Positions 1 through 5,930 of a DNA stretch of 6,705 bases are shown piece after piece. Position numbers and translations under genes: made by a program. Every line of letters starts with the position of its first letter. The stretch's first letter is position 1. This DNA comes from Sphingobacteriales bacterium (GTDB lineage: Bacteria > Bacteroidota > Bacteroidia > Sphingobacteriales > Sphingobacteriaceae), in contig CANJWU010000067.1 of assembly GCA_947478655.1 (NCBI GenBank), positions 1 to 6,705 of the forward strand, read 5' to 3'. The notes beneath the pieces are model-generated. The model worked only from the letters and a program-made list of their open reading frames with translations. It searched no databases and was not told the origin of the DNA.

Positions 1-1650
1 AATCAAAATTTCGATGCCTATAAAGAAAATTTCATTAATTCTTTATGGACCATTTACCCTAACTGGGCTAGTAGCATTGGCTTTCATAACAATGATAGCC
101 TTCTCACTATACCCGATGATGCGCAAAGAAAAAAAGAAATTGCATTTGCAGAAAGTCAATTAGATAGTCTTAAAAAGTTTAATTTAGATAGTTTAAACAA
201 TCAAAATAAAACCGATTTTTATTTAATGGAGAACCAATTAAAATCGAGTATTTGGAGTATTAATAAATTTAAATCGTATCAATGGAATCCGGCGCAATAT
301 AATGTTTCAGAAGGTTTTGCCGAAATCATCAATAATAACTACGCTCCATTAGACCAAAGATTAGCAGCAGTAAAAGAAAGATTAAAATTCGTACCTGCTT
401 ATTACGAAGCGGCAAAAAAAAATATACAAAATCCAACCGCAGAACACACTGCATTGGCCATTGATCAAAACACAGGAGGCCTATCTGTATTCGAGGTAGA
501 CTTGGTGCAGGCATTAACAAAATCAAGCATTTCGGCTCAAGAAAAAGAAAAAATTACAAGCCTTTCTAAAGATGCTATTTCGGCTATTCAATCTTATTGT
601 TCTTTTTTAAAAGAGCTAAAAAATGAGCAACCAAAATCTTTTAGAATTGGAAAAGAATTATACGAAGAAAAATTTGCCTTTGATATTCAATCAAATTATA
701 CTGCCCAAGGTATTTACGAAAAAGCATTAAGCCATAAAAAAGAACTACATCAAAAAATGTATGCCATTACTAAACAATTATGGCCTAGCTATTTTAAAAC
801 AGAAACTTGTCCGAGCGATTCTTTAATTGCTATTAAAAAAATGATAGACCGATTATCCGTTGAACATGTGAAGCCTAGTGAGTTTCAATCGGCTATCGAC
901 AAACAAATTCCAATATTAGTTGAATTTATTAAAAATAAAAACCTAATTTATATCGACCCTTCTAAGCCATTGGTGGTTAGAAAAGAACCAGCGTATATGG
1001 CTGGAGTAGCTGGTGCTTCTATCTCTTCGCCTGGCCCTTACGATAAAAATGGAAATACCTATTATAATGTGGGTTCTTTATCGGGATGGGATGAAGCCAC
1101 AGCCGAAAGTTATTTAAGAGAATACAATCAATACATCTTACAAATTTTAAATATCCACGAAGCCATCCCCGGACATTATACCCAATTGGTTTACGCCAAT
1201 CAATCGCCAAGTTTAATTAAATCAATATTGGGCAATGGCGCAATGATAGAGGGTTGGGCGGTGTATACCGAAAAAATGATGTTAGAAAACGGCTATGGCA
1301 ATAACGATCCTGCCATGTGGTTAATGTACTATAAATGGAATTTAAGAAGTACTTGCAATACCATTATTGATTACAGCATTCAAGTAAACAATATGCAAAA
1401 AGAAGCCGTAATTGATCTATTAACTAAAGAAGCGTTTCAGCAACAAGCCGAAGCCGAAGGAAAGTGGAAACGCGCAACATTAACACAGGTGCAGCTTTGC
1501 TCTTATTTTACTGGATTCACCGAGATTGTTGATTTAAGAGAAGCCATCCAAAACAAAGAGAAAGAACAATTCGATTTAAAGAAATTTCACGAAACATTTT
1601 TAAGTTTTGGCAGTGCACCTGTCAAATATATAGCAGAACTCATGCAATAA
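1..1650 (+). CDS. DUF885 family putative metallopeptidase (5' end outside window)
   Basis: The frame is open from the first base, so this is the C-terminal 549 residues of a longer protein; the first in-window ATG (226) is internal, because the family-like N-terminal part continues upstream of it. The DUF885 signature HEAIPGHYTQ is at window residues 386-395 (1156-1185). It is followed by GAMIEGWAVYTE, whose EGW begins at residue 417. By analogy with other gluzincin-like peptidases, the His/Glu residues of the first motif and the Glu of the second are the likely metal ligands and catalytic base. Full-length DUF885 proteins are usually about 570-600 residues and often begin with a signal or lipoprotein peptide, so roughly 20-50 residues, including any export signal, are probably missing. 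Substrate and location therefore cannot be read here; a secreted or periplasmic peptidase or carboxypeptidase is the most likely role. The gene ends at TAA, directly before a hairpin terminator. Family assignment is firm; the activity is inferred. Confidence 0.9.
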   Translation, partial: NQNFDAYKENFINSLWTIYPNWASSIGFHNNDSLLTIPDDAQRKKEIAFAESQLDSLKKFNLDSLNNQNKTDFYLMENQLKSSIWSINKFKSYQWNPAQYNVSEGFAEIINNNYAPLDQRLAAVKERLKFVPAYYEAAKKNIQNPTAEHTALAIDQNTGGLSVFEVDLVQALTKSSISAQEKEKITSLSKDAISAIQSYCSFLKELKNEQPKSFRIGKELYEEKFAFDIQSNYTAQGIYEKALSHKKELHQKMYAITKQLWPSYFKTETCPSDSLIAIKKMIDRLSVEHVKPSEFQSAIDKQIPILVEFIKNKNLIYIDPSKPLVVRKEPAYMAGVAGASISSPGPYDKNGNTYYNVGSLSGWDEATAESYLREYNQYILQILNIHEAIPGHYTQLVYANQSPSLIKSILGNGAMIEGWAVYTEKMMLENGYGNNDPAMWLMYYKWNLRSTCNTIIDYSIQVNNMQKEAVIDLLTKEAFQQQAEAEGKWKRATLTQVQLCSYFTGFTEIVDLREAIQNKEKEQFDLKKFHETFLSFGSAPVKYIAELMQ

Positions 1651-1678
1651 AAAAAAGCCGGTAATACCGGCTTTTTTT
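1649..1678. terminator. Bidirectional rho-independent terminator
   Basis: A perfect 6-bp GC-rich stem (GCCGGT at 1657-1662, ACCGGC at 1666-1671) with a 3-nt AAT loop is preceded by eight A (1649-1656) and followed by seven T (1672-1678). The A and T tracts make it work as an intrinsic terminator on both strands. It lies between two convergent genes: the left A tract includes the last bases of the DUF885 stop codon, and the right T tract runs into the stop codon of the minus-strand gene (1677-1679). It should stop both transcripts. Confidence 0.9.
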
Positions 1679-2207
1679 ATTCATCAACTTCTTTAGATTC
1701 TATTAAGGTTTTTAAACTTTGGTAATTTGCTTGTTCGGCAGATTCAAATTTAGATTTCATAAAAGTCAACAAAGATTTTAAGAAAATATTATTGGCCGTT
1801 ACTTCATTGTGTATTTGTATGATACAAGCATTGGTCTGAGATGATGTAAATCGAATATGGGTCCGAATATGCATCGAACGGTTGTCGATGGTATAGGCTA
1901 TCAAAGATTCATTTATTAAACTATCTATTGTTTGAGTCATCGTAGTTACTTGTTCAGCAGACTGGTAATAGATGGTATTTTTACTTCCAATAGCATTTGC
2001 TGTTCCTGTAAGCAAAGTACTACGTAAATATCCAGGCATCCATTTACTTTTAAGAGAATCTGTTTGGTAAACAGTCCAACATTTTGCAATGGGTCTGTTT
2101 ATCTGCAAGCTGATATCGTAAGTAATTACCGGTTTAAACAAACCAAACAACAAAAATCCAAGTAAACAGCTTAGTATAAAGCCGACGATATATAGTATTA
2201 TTCGCAT
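1677..2207 (-). CDS. Membrane-anchored SRPBCC (START-like) family protein
   Basis: This is a 176-residue protein. Residues 4-24 form one hydrophobic segment ([20 protein letters not shown]), an N-terminal anchor or uncleaved signal. The rest resembles the SRPBCC/polyketide-cyclase fold: a first strand ([17 protein letters not shown], 28-44), the [10 protein letters not shown] helix-turn (51-60) where related proteins have a similar W-x-P-G, central strands, and a long C-terminal helix (about 141-172). SRPBCC proteins enclose a hydrophobic ligand cavity; no catalytic residues are evident and the ligand is unknown. I chose the ATG at 2207 because an exact TAnnTTTG promoter element sits 3 nt upstream of it. 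An upstream in-frame ATG at 2261 would lie inside the divergent helicase gene and place that promoter within the coding region. The gene is probably monocistronic and ends in the shared terminator. The gene is likely real; the fold call comes from sequence pattern only. Confidence 0.72.
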   Translation of the reverse strand: MRIILYIVGFILSCLLGFLLFGLFKPVITYDISLQINRPIAKCWTVYQTDSLKSKWMPGYLRSTLLTGTANAIGSKNTIYYQSAEQVTTMTQTIDSLINESLIAYTIDNRSMHIRTHIRFTSSQTNACIIQIHNEVTANNIFLKSLLTFMKSKFESAEQANYQSLKTLIESKEVDE

Positions 2208-2210
2208 TCC

Positions 2211-2218
2211 CAAAAATA
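2211..2218 (-). promoter_or_regulatory. Bacteroidota -7 element for the SRPBCC gene
   Basis: The minus strand reads TATTTTTG, an exact match to the Bacteroidota primary-sigma -7 consensus TAnnTTTG. Only three bases (GGA) separate it from the ATG at 2207, which places the predicted transcript start at or next to the start codon. I see no clear -33 TTG at the expected distance, so the call rests on one 8-bp match plus its position. Confidence 0.6.
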
Positions 2219-2231
2219 AACAAAAAAGGAG

Positions 2232-2239
2232 TACCTTTG
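2232..2239 (+). promoter_or_regulatory. Bacteroidota -7 element for the helicase gene
   Basis: TACCTTTG matches TAnnTTTG exactly and ends six bases before the helicase ATG at 2246. The in-frame TTG at 2237 lies inside this element, so that TTG would not be transcribed, which favours ATG 2246 as the start. No convincing -33 TTG is visible. The region where it should lie (around 2209) overlaps the -7 element and start of the divergent gene. Confidence 0.65.
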
Positions 2240-2245
2240 CGGCAT

Positions 2246-3571
2246 ATGACAAAAAACACAACGATTACATTTGAATCACTTCAATTGATTCAACCAATTC
2301 AAAAAGCATTAACTTCTGAAGGATATACTCACCCCACCCCTATTCAAGCGCAAGCCATTCCATTAATTTTGGATAAAAGGGATTTATTTGGAATTGCACA
2401 AACAGGAACTGGTAAAACAGCTGCATTTACGATTCCAATTTTACAAATGCTTGCCTCACATACACACGCTGAAAAAGGGAAAAAACCAATTAAATGTTTA
2501 ATCCTTACCCCAACCAGAGAATTAGCCTCGCAAATTGGAGAAAGCATTGCCAATTACGGAAAAAATTTAAAATCAAATCATACGGTAATTTTTGGTGGCG
2601 TTAACCAATTTTCACAAGTCAATGCCATTAGAGCAGGTGTAGAAATATTAATTGCTACGCCAGGTCGATTATTAGATTTAATCAATCAAAGAATTGTAAA
2701 CTTAAAAGACGTTCAATACTTGGTTTTAGACGAAGCAGACAGAATGCTCGATATGGGTTTCATCAATGATGTAAAGAAAATTATTGCTACCATCCCTCAA
2801 AAAAGACAGACTTTATTATTCTCTGCAACAATGCCCGCAGATATCTTAAAACTTGCATCTACTATACTCTACAAACCAGCAACGGTAGAGGTTACGCCAA
2901 CTTCTTCTACTGTCGAAAAAATTCAACAATCACTTTATTATGTTGAAAAAAACGATAAGAAAAAATTATTGAATCATATTTTAAAAGATAAAGAAATTCA
3001 ATCGGCTTTGGTTTTTTCTAGAACAAAACATGGCGCAGATAAAATTGTAAAAGAATTAATTAAATCGAACATTACAGCACAAGCTATTCATGGTGATAAA
3101 TCTCAAAATGCTAGAGAAGCTGCTTTAAGAAATTTCAAGTCTGGTCAAACCAGGGTACTTGTAGCGACCGATATTGCTGCAAGAGGCATCGATATTGATA
3201 AACTTTCGCATGTCATCAATTACGATATTCCAAATATTCCAGAAACTTATGTGCATCGTATTGGCCGAACGGGCCGCGCTGGCGAAAGTGGAAAGGCTTA
3301 TTCTTTTTGCGAAACGGAAGAAATTCCAAATTTAATGGATATTTTAAAACTCATTAAAATAGAAATTCCAGTTATTACCGATCACCCCTATGCCATGACA
3401 GTAGTGGCTTATACTAAACCTAAAGCCGATAGTAAAAAAGCGAAACCTGCTGGTGGCAATAAATTTGGGGGCATCAGAAATGGTGGCAATAAATCTGTTG
3501 GAAAATCTTCGGGTGCTGGTAAAAAGAATGAGGACGGGAATATGAGCGGTAAAAGAAAATTTAAACGCTAA
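2246..3571 (+). CDS. rhlE: DEAD-box ATP-dependent RNA helicase, RhlE type
   Basis: This is a 441-residue helicase that uses ATP to unwind or remodel RNA, in the cytoplasm. All core motifs are intact and in order: Q motif ([11 protein letters not shown], 29-39), Walker A/motif I AQTGTGKT (51-58), Ia PTRELA (89-94), GG (117-118), TPGR (138-141), II DEAD (162-165), III SAT (193-195), [14 protein letters not shown] (304-317) and [10 protein letters not shown] (337-344). [12 protein letters not shown] and [14 protein letters not shown] closely resemble E. coli RhlE, and the length is similar, so RhlE is the best subfamily call; the exact role (ribosome assembly, cold growth or RNA decay) is not readable. 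The tail (about 391-441) is Lys/Gly/Asn-rich and disordered-looking, as in RNA-binding tails of this family. The start at ATG 2246 is preferred over TTG 2237 because a promoter element covers the TTG. It is probably a single-gene unit, and its stop overlaps the stop of the convergent flavoprotein gene. Confidence 0.96.
   Translation: MTKNTTITFESLQLIQPIQKALTSEGYTHPTPIQAQAIPLILDKRDLFGIAQTGTGKTAAFTIPILQMLASHTHAEKGKKPIKCLILTPTRELASQIGESIANYGKNLKSNHTVIFGGVNQFSQVNAIRAGVEILIATPGRLLDLINQRIVNLKDVQYLVLDEADRMLDMGFINDVKKIIATIPQKRQTLLFSATMPADILKLASTILYKPATVEVTPTSSTVEKIQQSLYYVEKNDKKKLLNHILKDKEIQSALVFSRTKHGADKIVKELIKSNITAQAIHGDKSQNAREAALRNFKSGQTRVLVATDIAARGIDIDKLSHVINYDIPNIPETYVHRIGRTGRAGESGKAYSFCETEEIPNLMDILKLIKIEIPVITDHPYAMTVVAYTKPKADSKKAKPAGGNKFGGIRNGGNKSVGKSSGAGKKNEDGNMSGKRKFKR
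3451..3494 (+). repeat. In-frame 14-bp direct repeat in helicase tail
   Basis: TGGTGGCAATAAAT occurs at 3451-3464 and again at 3481-3494, exactly 30 bp (10 codons) apart. It encodes the repeated GGNK motif of the basic, glycine-rich C-terminal tail. It looks like a small internal duplication typical of low-complexity RNA-binding tails, not a mobile or regulatory repeat. Confidence 0.8.
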
Positions 3572-4779
3572 ATATTTTGCGCTATTACATAACCAGAAGC
3601 CCAAGCCCACTGGAAGTTGTAGCCTCCTAACCATCCTGTAACATCCACACATTCGCCACCAAAAAATAAATTGGGATGCAATTTGCTGGCCAAAGTTTTA
3701 GATGAAAGTTCGTTGGTATCTATTCCCCCGCGCATCACTTCTGCTTTCTCGTAACCCTTATCTCCCGCAGGTTTTACTAAAAAATGATTGATGGTTTGGT
3801 GAATTTTATTTACACTATCATTACTCAAAGAAGCCAATTTAATATCCAATGGCAATTCCTCTGCAAAAGCATCCACGAGTTTTTTGGGCAAATAAAATTG
3901 CAATAAAGTAGAGAGTAATTTACCACCTTGCTCATTTCTTTCTTTGGTAATGAGTGTTTTTAAATTCACATTGGGTAATAAATCAATTTCAAAACTTTCT
4001 GCGCCTTTCCAATAAGAAGAAATTTGCAAAATAGCCGGGCCGCTTAAACCCCAATGGGTAAATAAAATATTTTCTTCGAATGAAATTCGCTCATTACTCA
4101 CTTTGGCAAAAACACTAATCCCAGATAATTTTTCGTACCAAGAACGGTCTTGAAGCCCTATTACTAAAGGAACTAAAGCCGGCGCATGTTTAGTTGTTTT
4201 AATGTCAAATTGTTTGGCAATATCAAAAGCAAGACCCGTTGCTCCCATTTTAGGAATTGGAAAACCGCCTGTTGCCACCACTACATTTCTTCCTAAAAAT
4301 TGTTGCTTTTTACCATTTACCGTTCCACTAATTTCAAATTGTTGATCGGCCATTTTAGTAATCGAAAGCATTTCAAATTGGTATTGAATAGGGATTTGCA
4401 TTTCGGCTAATTGCGTAGTAAATACATTCACAATATCTGTGGCTTTATTACTGATTGGAAAAATTTGACCCAATGTTTTTTCCTGGCCTTTAATACCAAA
4501 TTGTTCGAAAAATTGTATGGTATCCGCTACTGTCCATTGACTAAAGGTAGAATTTGCAAAATGCGGGTTTTCTGAAATAAAGTTTTCGATCGAAACTTCA
4601 AGATTGGTATAATTACACCTTCCACCTCCAGATATCTTAATTTTAGCACCTGCATCGGGTCCTTTTTCTAATAAAAGCACCCTTTTGCCAAGATAGCCCG
4701 CTTGAACCGCACACATCAGACCACAAGCGCCTGCACCCAAAATTATTGCATCAAAGGACTCCATATTATTTTGCGCCAT
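3568..4779 (-). CDS. HI0933/BaiN (YhiN)-family FAD-dependent oxidoreductase
   Basis: This is a 403-residue cytoplasmic-looking flavoprotein (no signal peptide). The N-terminal Rossmann motif GAGACG (15-20) binds the FAD ADP moiety and is followed by the acidic end of strand 2 (LLLEK, about 35-39). Family hallmarks follow: [10 protein letters not shown] (50-59), VVVATGG (166-172), [13 protein letters not shown] (240-252), AEVMRGGID (346-354) and the C-terminal [22 protein letters not shown] (375-396). Length is normal for the family. Most members, including E. coli YhiN and H. influenzae HI0933, have no firm substrate. One clostridial member, BaiN, acts in bile-acid reduction, but that role should not be transferred here. 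Three in-frame ATGs compete (4812, 4779, 4764). I favour 4779 because an imperfect promoter-like TATAATTTG (4798-4790) precedes it and would be internal if 4812 were used. 4764 ([10 protein letters not shown]) also fits the family's usual short N-terminus. It is divergent from nuoA across 60 bp. Confidence 0.92.
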   Translation of the reverse strand: MAQNNMESFDAIILGAGACGLMCAVQAGYLGKRVLLLEKGPDAGAKIKISGGGRCNYTNLEVSIENFISENPHFANSTFSQWTVADTIQFFEQFGIKGQEKTLGQIFPISNKATDIVNVFTTQLAEMQIPIQYQFEMLSITKMADQQFEISGTVNGKKQQFLGRNVVVATGGFPIPKMGATGLAFDIAKQFDIKTTKHAPALVPLVIGLQDRSWYEKLSGISVFAKVSNERISFEENILFTHWGLSGPAILQISSYWKGAESFEIDLLPNVNLKTLITKERNEQGGKLLSTLLQFYLPKKLVDAFAEELPLDIKLASLSNDSVNKIHQTINHFLVKPAGDKGYEKAEVMRGGIDTNELSSKTLASKLHPNLFFGGECVDVTGWLGGYNFQWAWASGYVIAQNI

Positions 4780-4789
4780 TGTGAAAAAC

Positions 4790-4798
4790 CAAATTATA
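4790..4798 (-). promoter_or_regulatory. Possible promoter of the flavoprotein gene
   Basis: The minus strand reads TATAATTTG, ending ten bases before the ATG at 4779. It resembles the -7 element TAnnTTTG but has one extra base in the spacer, and it also contains a TATAAT. This is a weak match and no -33 element is apparent. Position in the divergent 60-bp gap is the main support. Confidence 0.3.
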
Positions 4799-4828
4799 CA
4801 AATGATAGGCAATTAAGCCATTTTTCGC

Positions 4829-4836
4829 TACATTTG
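4829..4836 (+). promoter_or_regulatory. Bacteroidota -7 element for nuoA-nuoB-purK
   Basis: TACATTTG exactly matches TAnnTTTG and ends three bases (AAC) before the nuoA ATG at 4840. A start site about seven bases past the centre of the element would fall on or at the first base of that ATG. This is the only promoter candidate I see for the cluster. No -33 TTG is obvious around 4806. Confidence 0.6.
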
Positions 4837-4839
4837 AAC

Positions 4840-5448
4840 ATGCAAGATACGGTACAAATTTCAGAGTTCGGAAAAATCTTGGTATTTCTAGTATTGGGAG
4901 TATTGTTTATACTCGCAGGCTATGGCGTCAATGCTTTATTGTCTAAGAAAAAACCCAATCCAATTAAAAATGCAACCTACGAATGTGGCGAAGAAACAGT
5001 AGGCAATTCTTGGATACAATTCAATATGCGATTTTATGTAATCGCCCTCTTGTTTTTAATTTTTGATGTAGAAATAGTTTTCCTTTTTCCATGGGCAACG
5101 GTTTATGCAGCACCCCAATTTTTAGCAAATATTCCACATTGGGGCATCCTTAGTTTAAGCGAAATGTTTGTTTTTATTGGCTTATTACTTTTAGGTTTAT
5201 TATACGTATGGCGTAAAGGTGATCTTAATTGGTTGAGTTCAAAGCAGCAAATAGCAAGCATCAATAGCCCTATTCCATTAGCAAATTATTTAGCTTTAAA
5301 TTCAAAAAAATATTTGGTCAAAGCATTTGTATTAAACGAAGAAATGCCTGCAATGGCAGCATCGCCGGCTAATACAGGTAATGTAACTGCTGCGCCAACA
5401 ACAATTCGCAGAGCACCAATTAAAACGATTGTTAAAAAATCAGAATAA
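4840..5448 (+). CDS. nuoA: NADH-quinone oxidoreductase subunit A with C-terminal extension
   Basis: This is the 202-residue membrane-arm subunit of complex I (ND3 homologue), located in the inner membrane. It has three membrane segments, at about 13-34, 66-87 and 103-124. The conserved first loop contains YECGEE (47-52), including the loop Cys49 near the quinone site. [17 protein letters not shown] (62-78) and [10 protein letters not shown] (122-131) are hallmark sequences of the family. Start at ATG 4840: an open frame extends upstream to 4702, but that part is antisense to the flavoprotein gene, is not NuoA-like and lies upstream of the promoter element. The oddity is the length. Typical NuoA is about 115-150 residues and the conserved region ends near residue 132. 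The last 70 or so residues are unfamiliar, ending in an Ala/Pro/Thr-rich then Lys/Arg-rich tail, predicted to be cytoplasmic from known NuoA topology. It is first in a tight cluster, 5 bp before nuoB. Confidence 0.95.
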   Translation: MQDTVQISEFGKILVFLVLGVLFILAGYGVNALLSKKKPNPIKNATYECGEETVGNSWIQFNMRFYVIALLFLIFDVEIVFLFPWATVYAAPQFLANIPHWGILSLSEMFVFIGLLLLGLLYVWRKGDLNWLSSKQQIASINSPIPLANYLALNSKKYLVKAFVLNEEMPAMAASPANTGNVTAAPTTIRRAPIKTIVKKSE

Positions 5449-5453
5449 AAAAC

Positions 5454-5930
5454 ATGACTGCCAAAGCAGAAACAGACGGTGTAATGATCACAAAACTAGA
5501 CGAACTCTTGAATTGGGCTCGATCAAGTTCTTTGTGGCCGATGAGTTTTGGTCTTGCTTGTTGTGCCATTGAATTCATGGATGCGCAATCTGGAAATTTT
5601 GACTTAGAACGCATGGGTGTTTTTCCAAGGCCTTCGCCTCGTCAATCGGATGTGATGATTGTAGCGGGAACCGTTACTTTTAAAATGGCCGAAAGAATTA
5701 AAAAATTATACGAACAAATGCCAGAACCTCGATATGTAATATCGATGGGTTCTTGTTCCAATTGTGGCGGTCCTTACTGGCAACATGGCTATCATGTGGT
5801 AAAAGGTGTTGACCAAATCATTCCAGTAGACGTGTACATTCAAGGATGCCCGCCAAGGCCAGAAGCCTTAATAGGCGGTATTCTTGAGTTACAAGCATTA
5901 ATTAAAAAAGAAAAGCAAGCAGATCGATAA
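5454..5930 (+). CDS. nuoB: NADH-quinone oxidoreductase subunit B (cluster N2)
   Basis: This is a 158-residue peripheral-arm subunit of complex I (PSST homologue) that holds Fe-S cluster N2, the last electron carrier before quinone. The four expected ligands are present: the tandem C36-C37 in [11 protein letters not shown]101 in MGSCSNCGG, and C132 in QGCPPRPEA. Other family blocks are intact: [22 protein letters not shown] (53-74) and [15 protein letters not shown] (123-137). C104 in SNCGGPYW is an additional cysteine that I recall as common in Bacteroidota NuoB, so it is not a sign of altered function. The protein is full length for the family. The ATG at 5454 follows the nuoA stop by 5 bp with no Shine-Dalgarno sequence, as usual in this phylum. 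Expected co-transcription is with nuoA, and its stop overlaps the purK start. Confidence 0.98.
   Translation: MTAKAETDGVMITKLDELLNWARSSSLWPMSFGLACCAIEFMDAQSGNFDLERMGVFPRPSPRQSDVMIVAGTVTFKMAERIKKLYEQMPEPRYVISMGSCSNCGGPYWQHGYHVVKGVDQIIPVDVYIQGCPPRPEALIGGILELQALIKKEKQADR

Noticed and set aside
226..228. ATG at 226 as the true start of the DUF885 gene
   Set aside because: The same frame is open and protein-like back to base 1, and DUF885 proteins are longer than 474 residues. The gene is truncated by the window edge.
329..526. Minus-strand short open frame inside the DUF885 gene
   Set aside because: It is fully antisense to a conserved coding region, with no recognisable motif or start signal. 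The similar short minus frames at 1019-1210, 2344-2553 and 5432-5614 were rejected for the same reason.
2237..2245. TTG start codon for the helicase at 2237
   Set aside because: The TTG is the last three bases of the TACCTTTG promoter element, so it should not be on the transcript. ATG 2246 is in frame and sufficient.
2208..2261. Longer N-terminus of the SRPBCC protein from an ATG at 2261
   Set aside because: It would overlap the start of the divergent helicase gene and contain both promoter elements. The start at 2207 has a -7 element 3 nt upstream and already begins directly before the hydrophobic anchor.
3344..3652. Minus-strand open frame antisense to the helicase tail and reaching into the flavoprotein 3' end
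   Set aside because: It lies opposite the low-complexity tail and in a different frame from the flavoprotein; it has no recognisable motif or promoter. It is a shadow frame.
4780..4812. Start of the flavoprotein at ATG 4812
   Set aside because: The added residues (PIICIIWFFT) are not family-like and the only promoter-like sequence lies inside them. 4779 or 4764 fit the family better.
4702..4839. Upstream in-frame extension of nuoA beginning with an ATG at 4702
   Set aside because: It is antisense to the start of the flavoprotein gene, has no NuoA character and lies upstream of the TACATTTG promoter element. Known NuoA proteins begin just before the first membrane helix, matching ATG 4840.
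5441..5458. Short AT-rich gap before nuoB as a separate promoter
   Set aside because: The 5-bp gap contains no TAnnTTTG element and is too short. nuoB is best explained as co-transcribed with nuoA.
5551..5770. Extra cysteine (C104) in NuoB as evidence of an altered Fe-S site
   Set aside because: The four N2 ligands are all present in their usual motifs, and the SNCGGPYW variant is, to my knowledge, normal for NuoB in this phylum.
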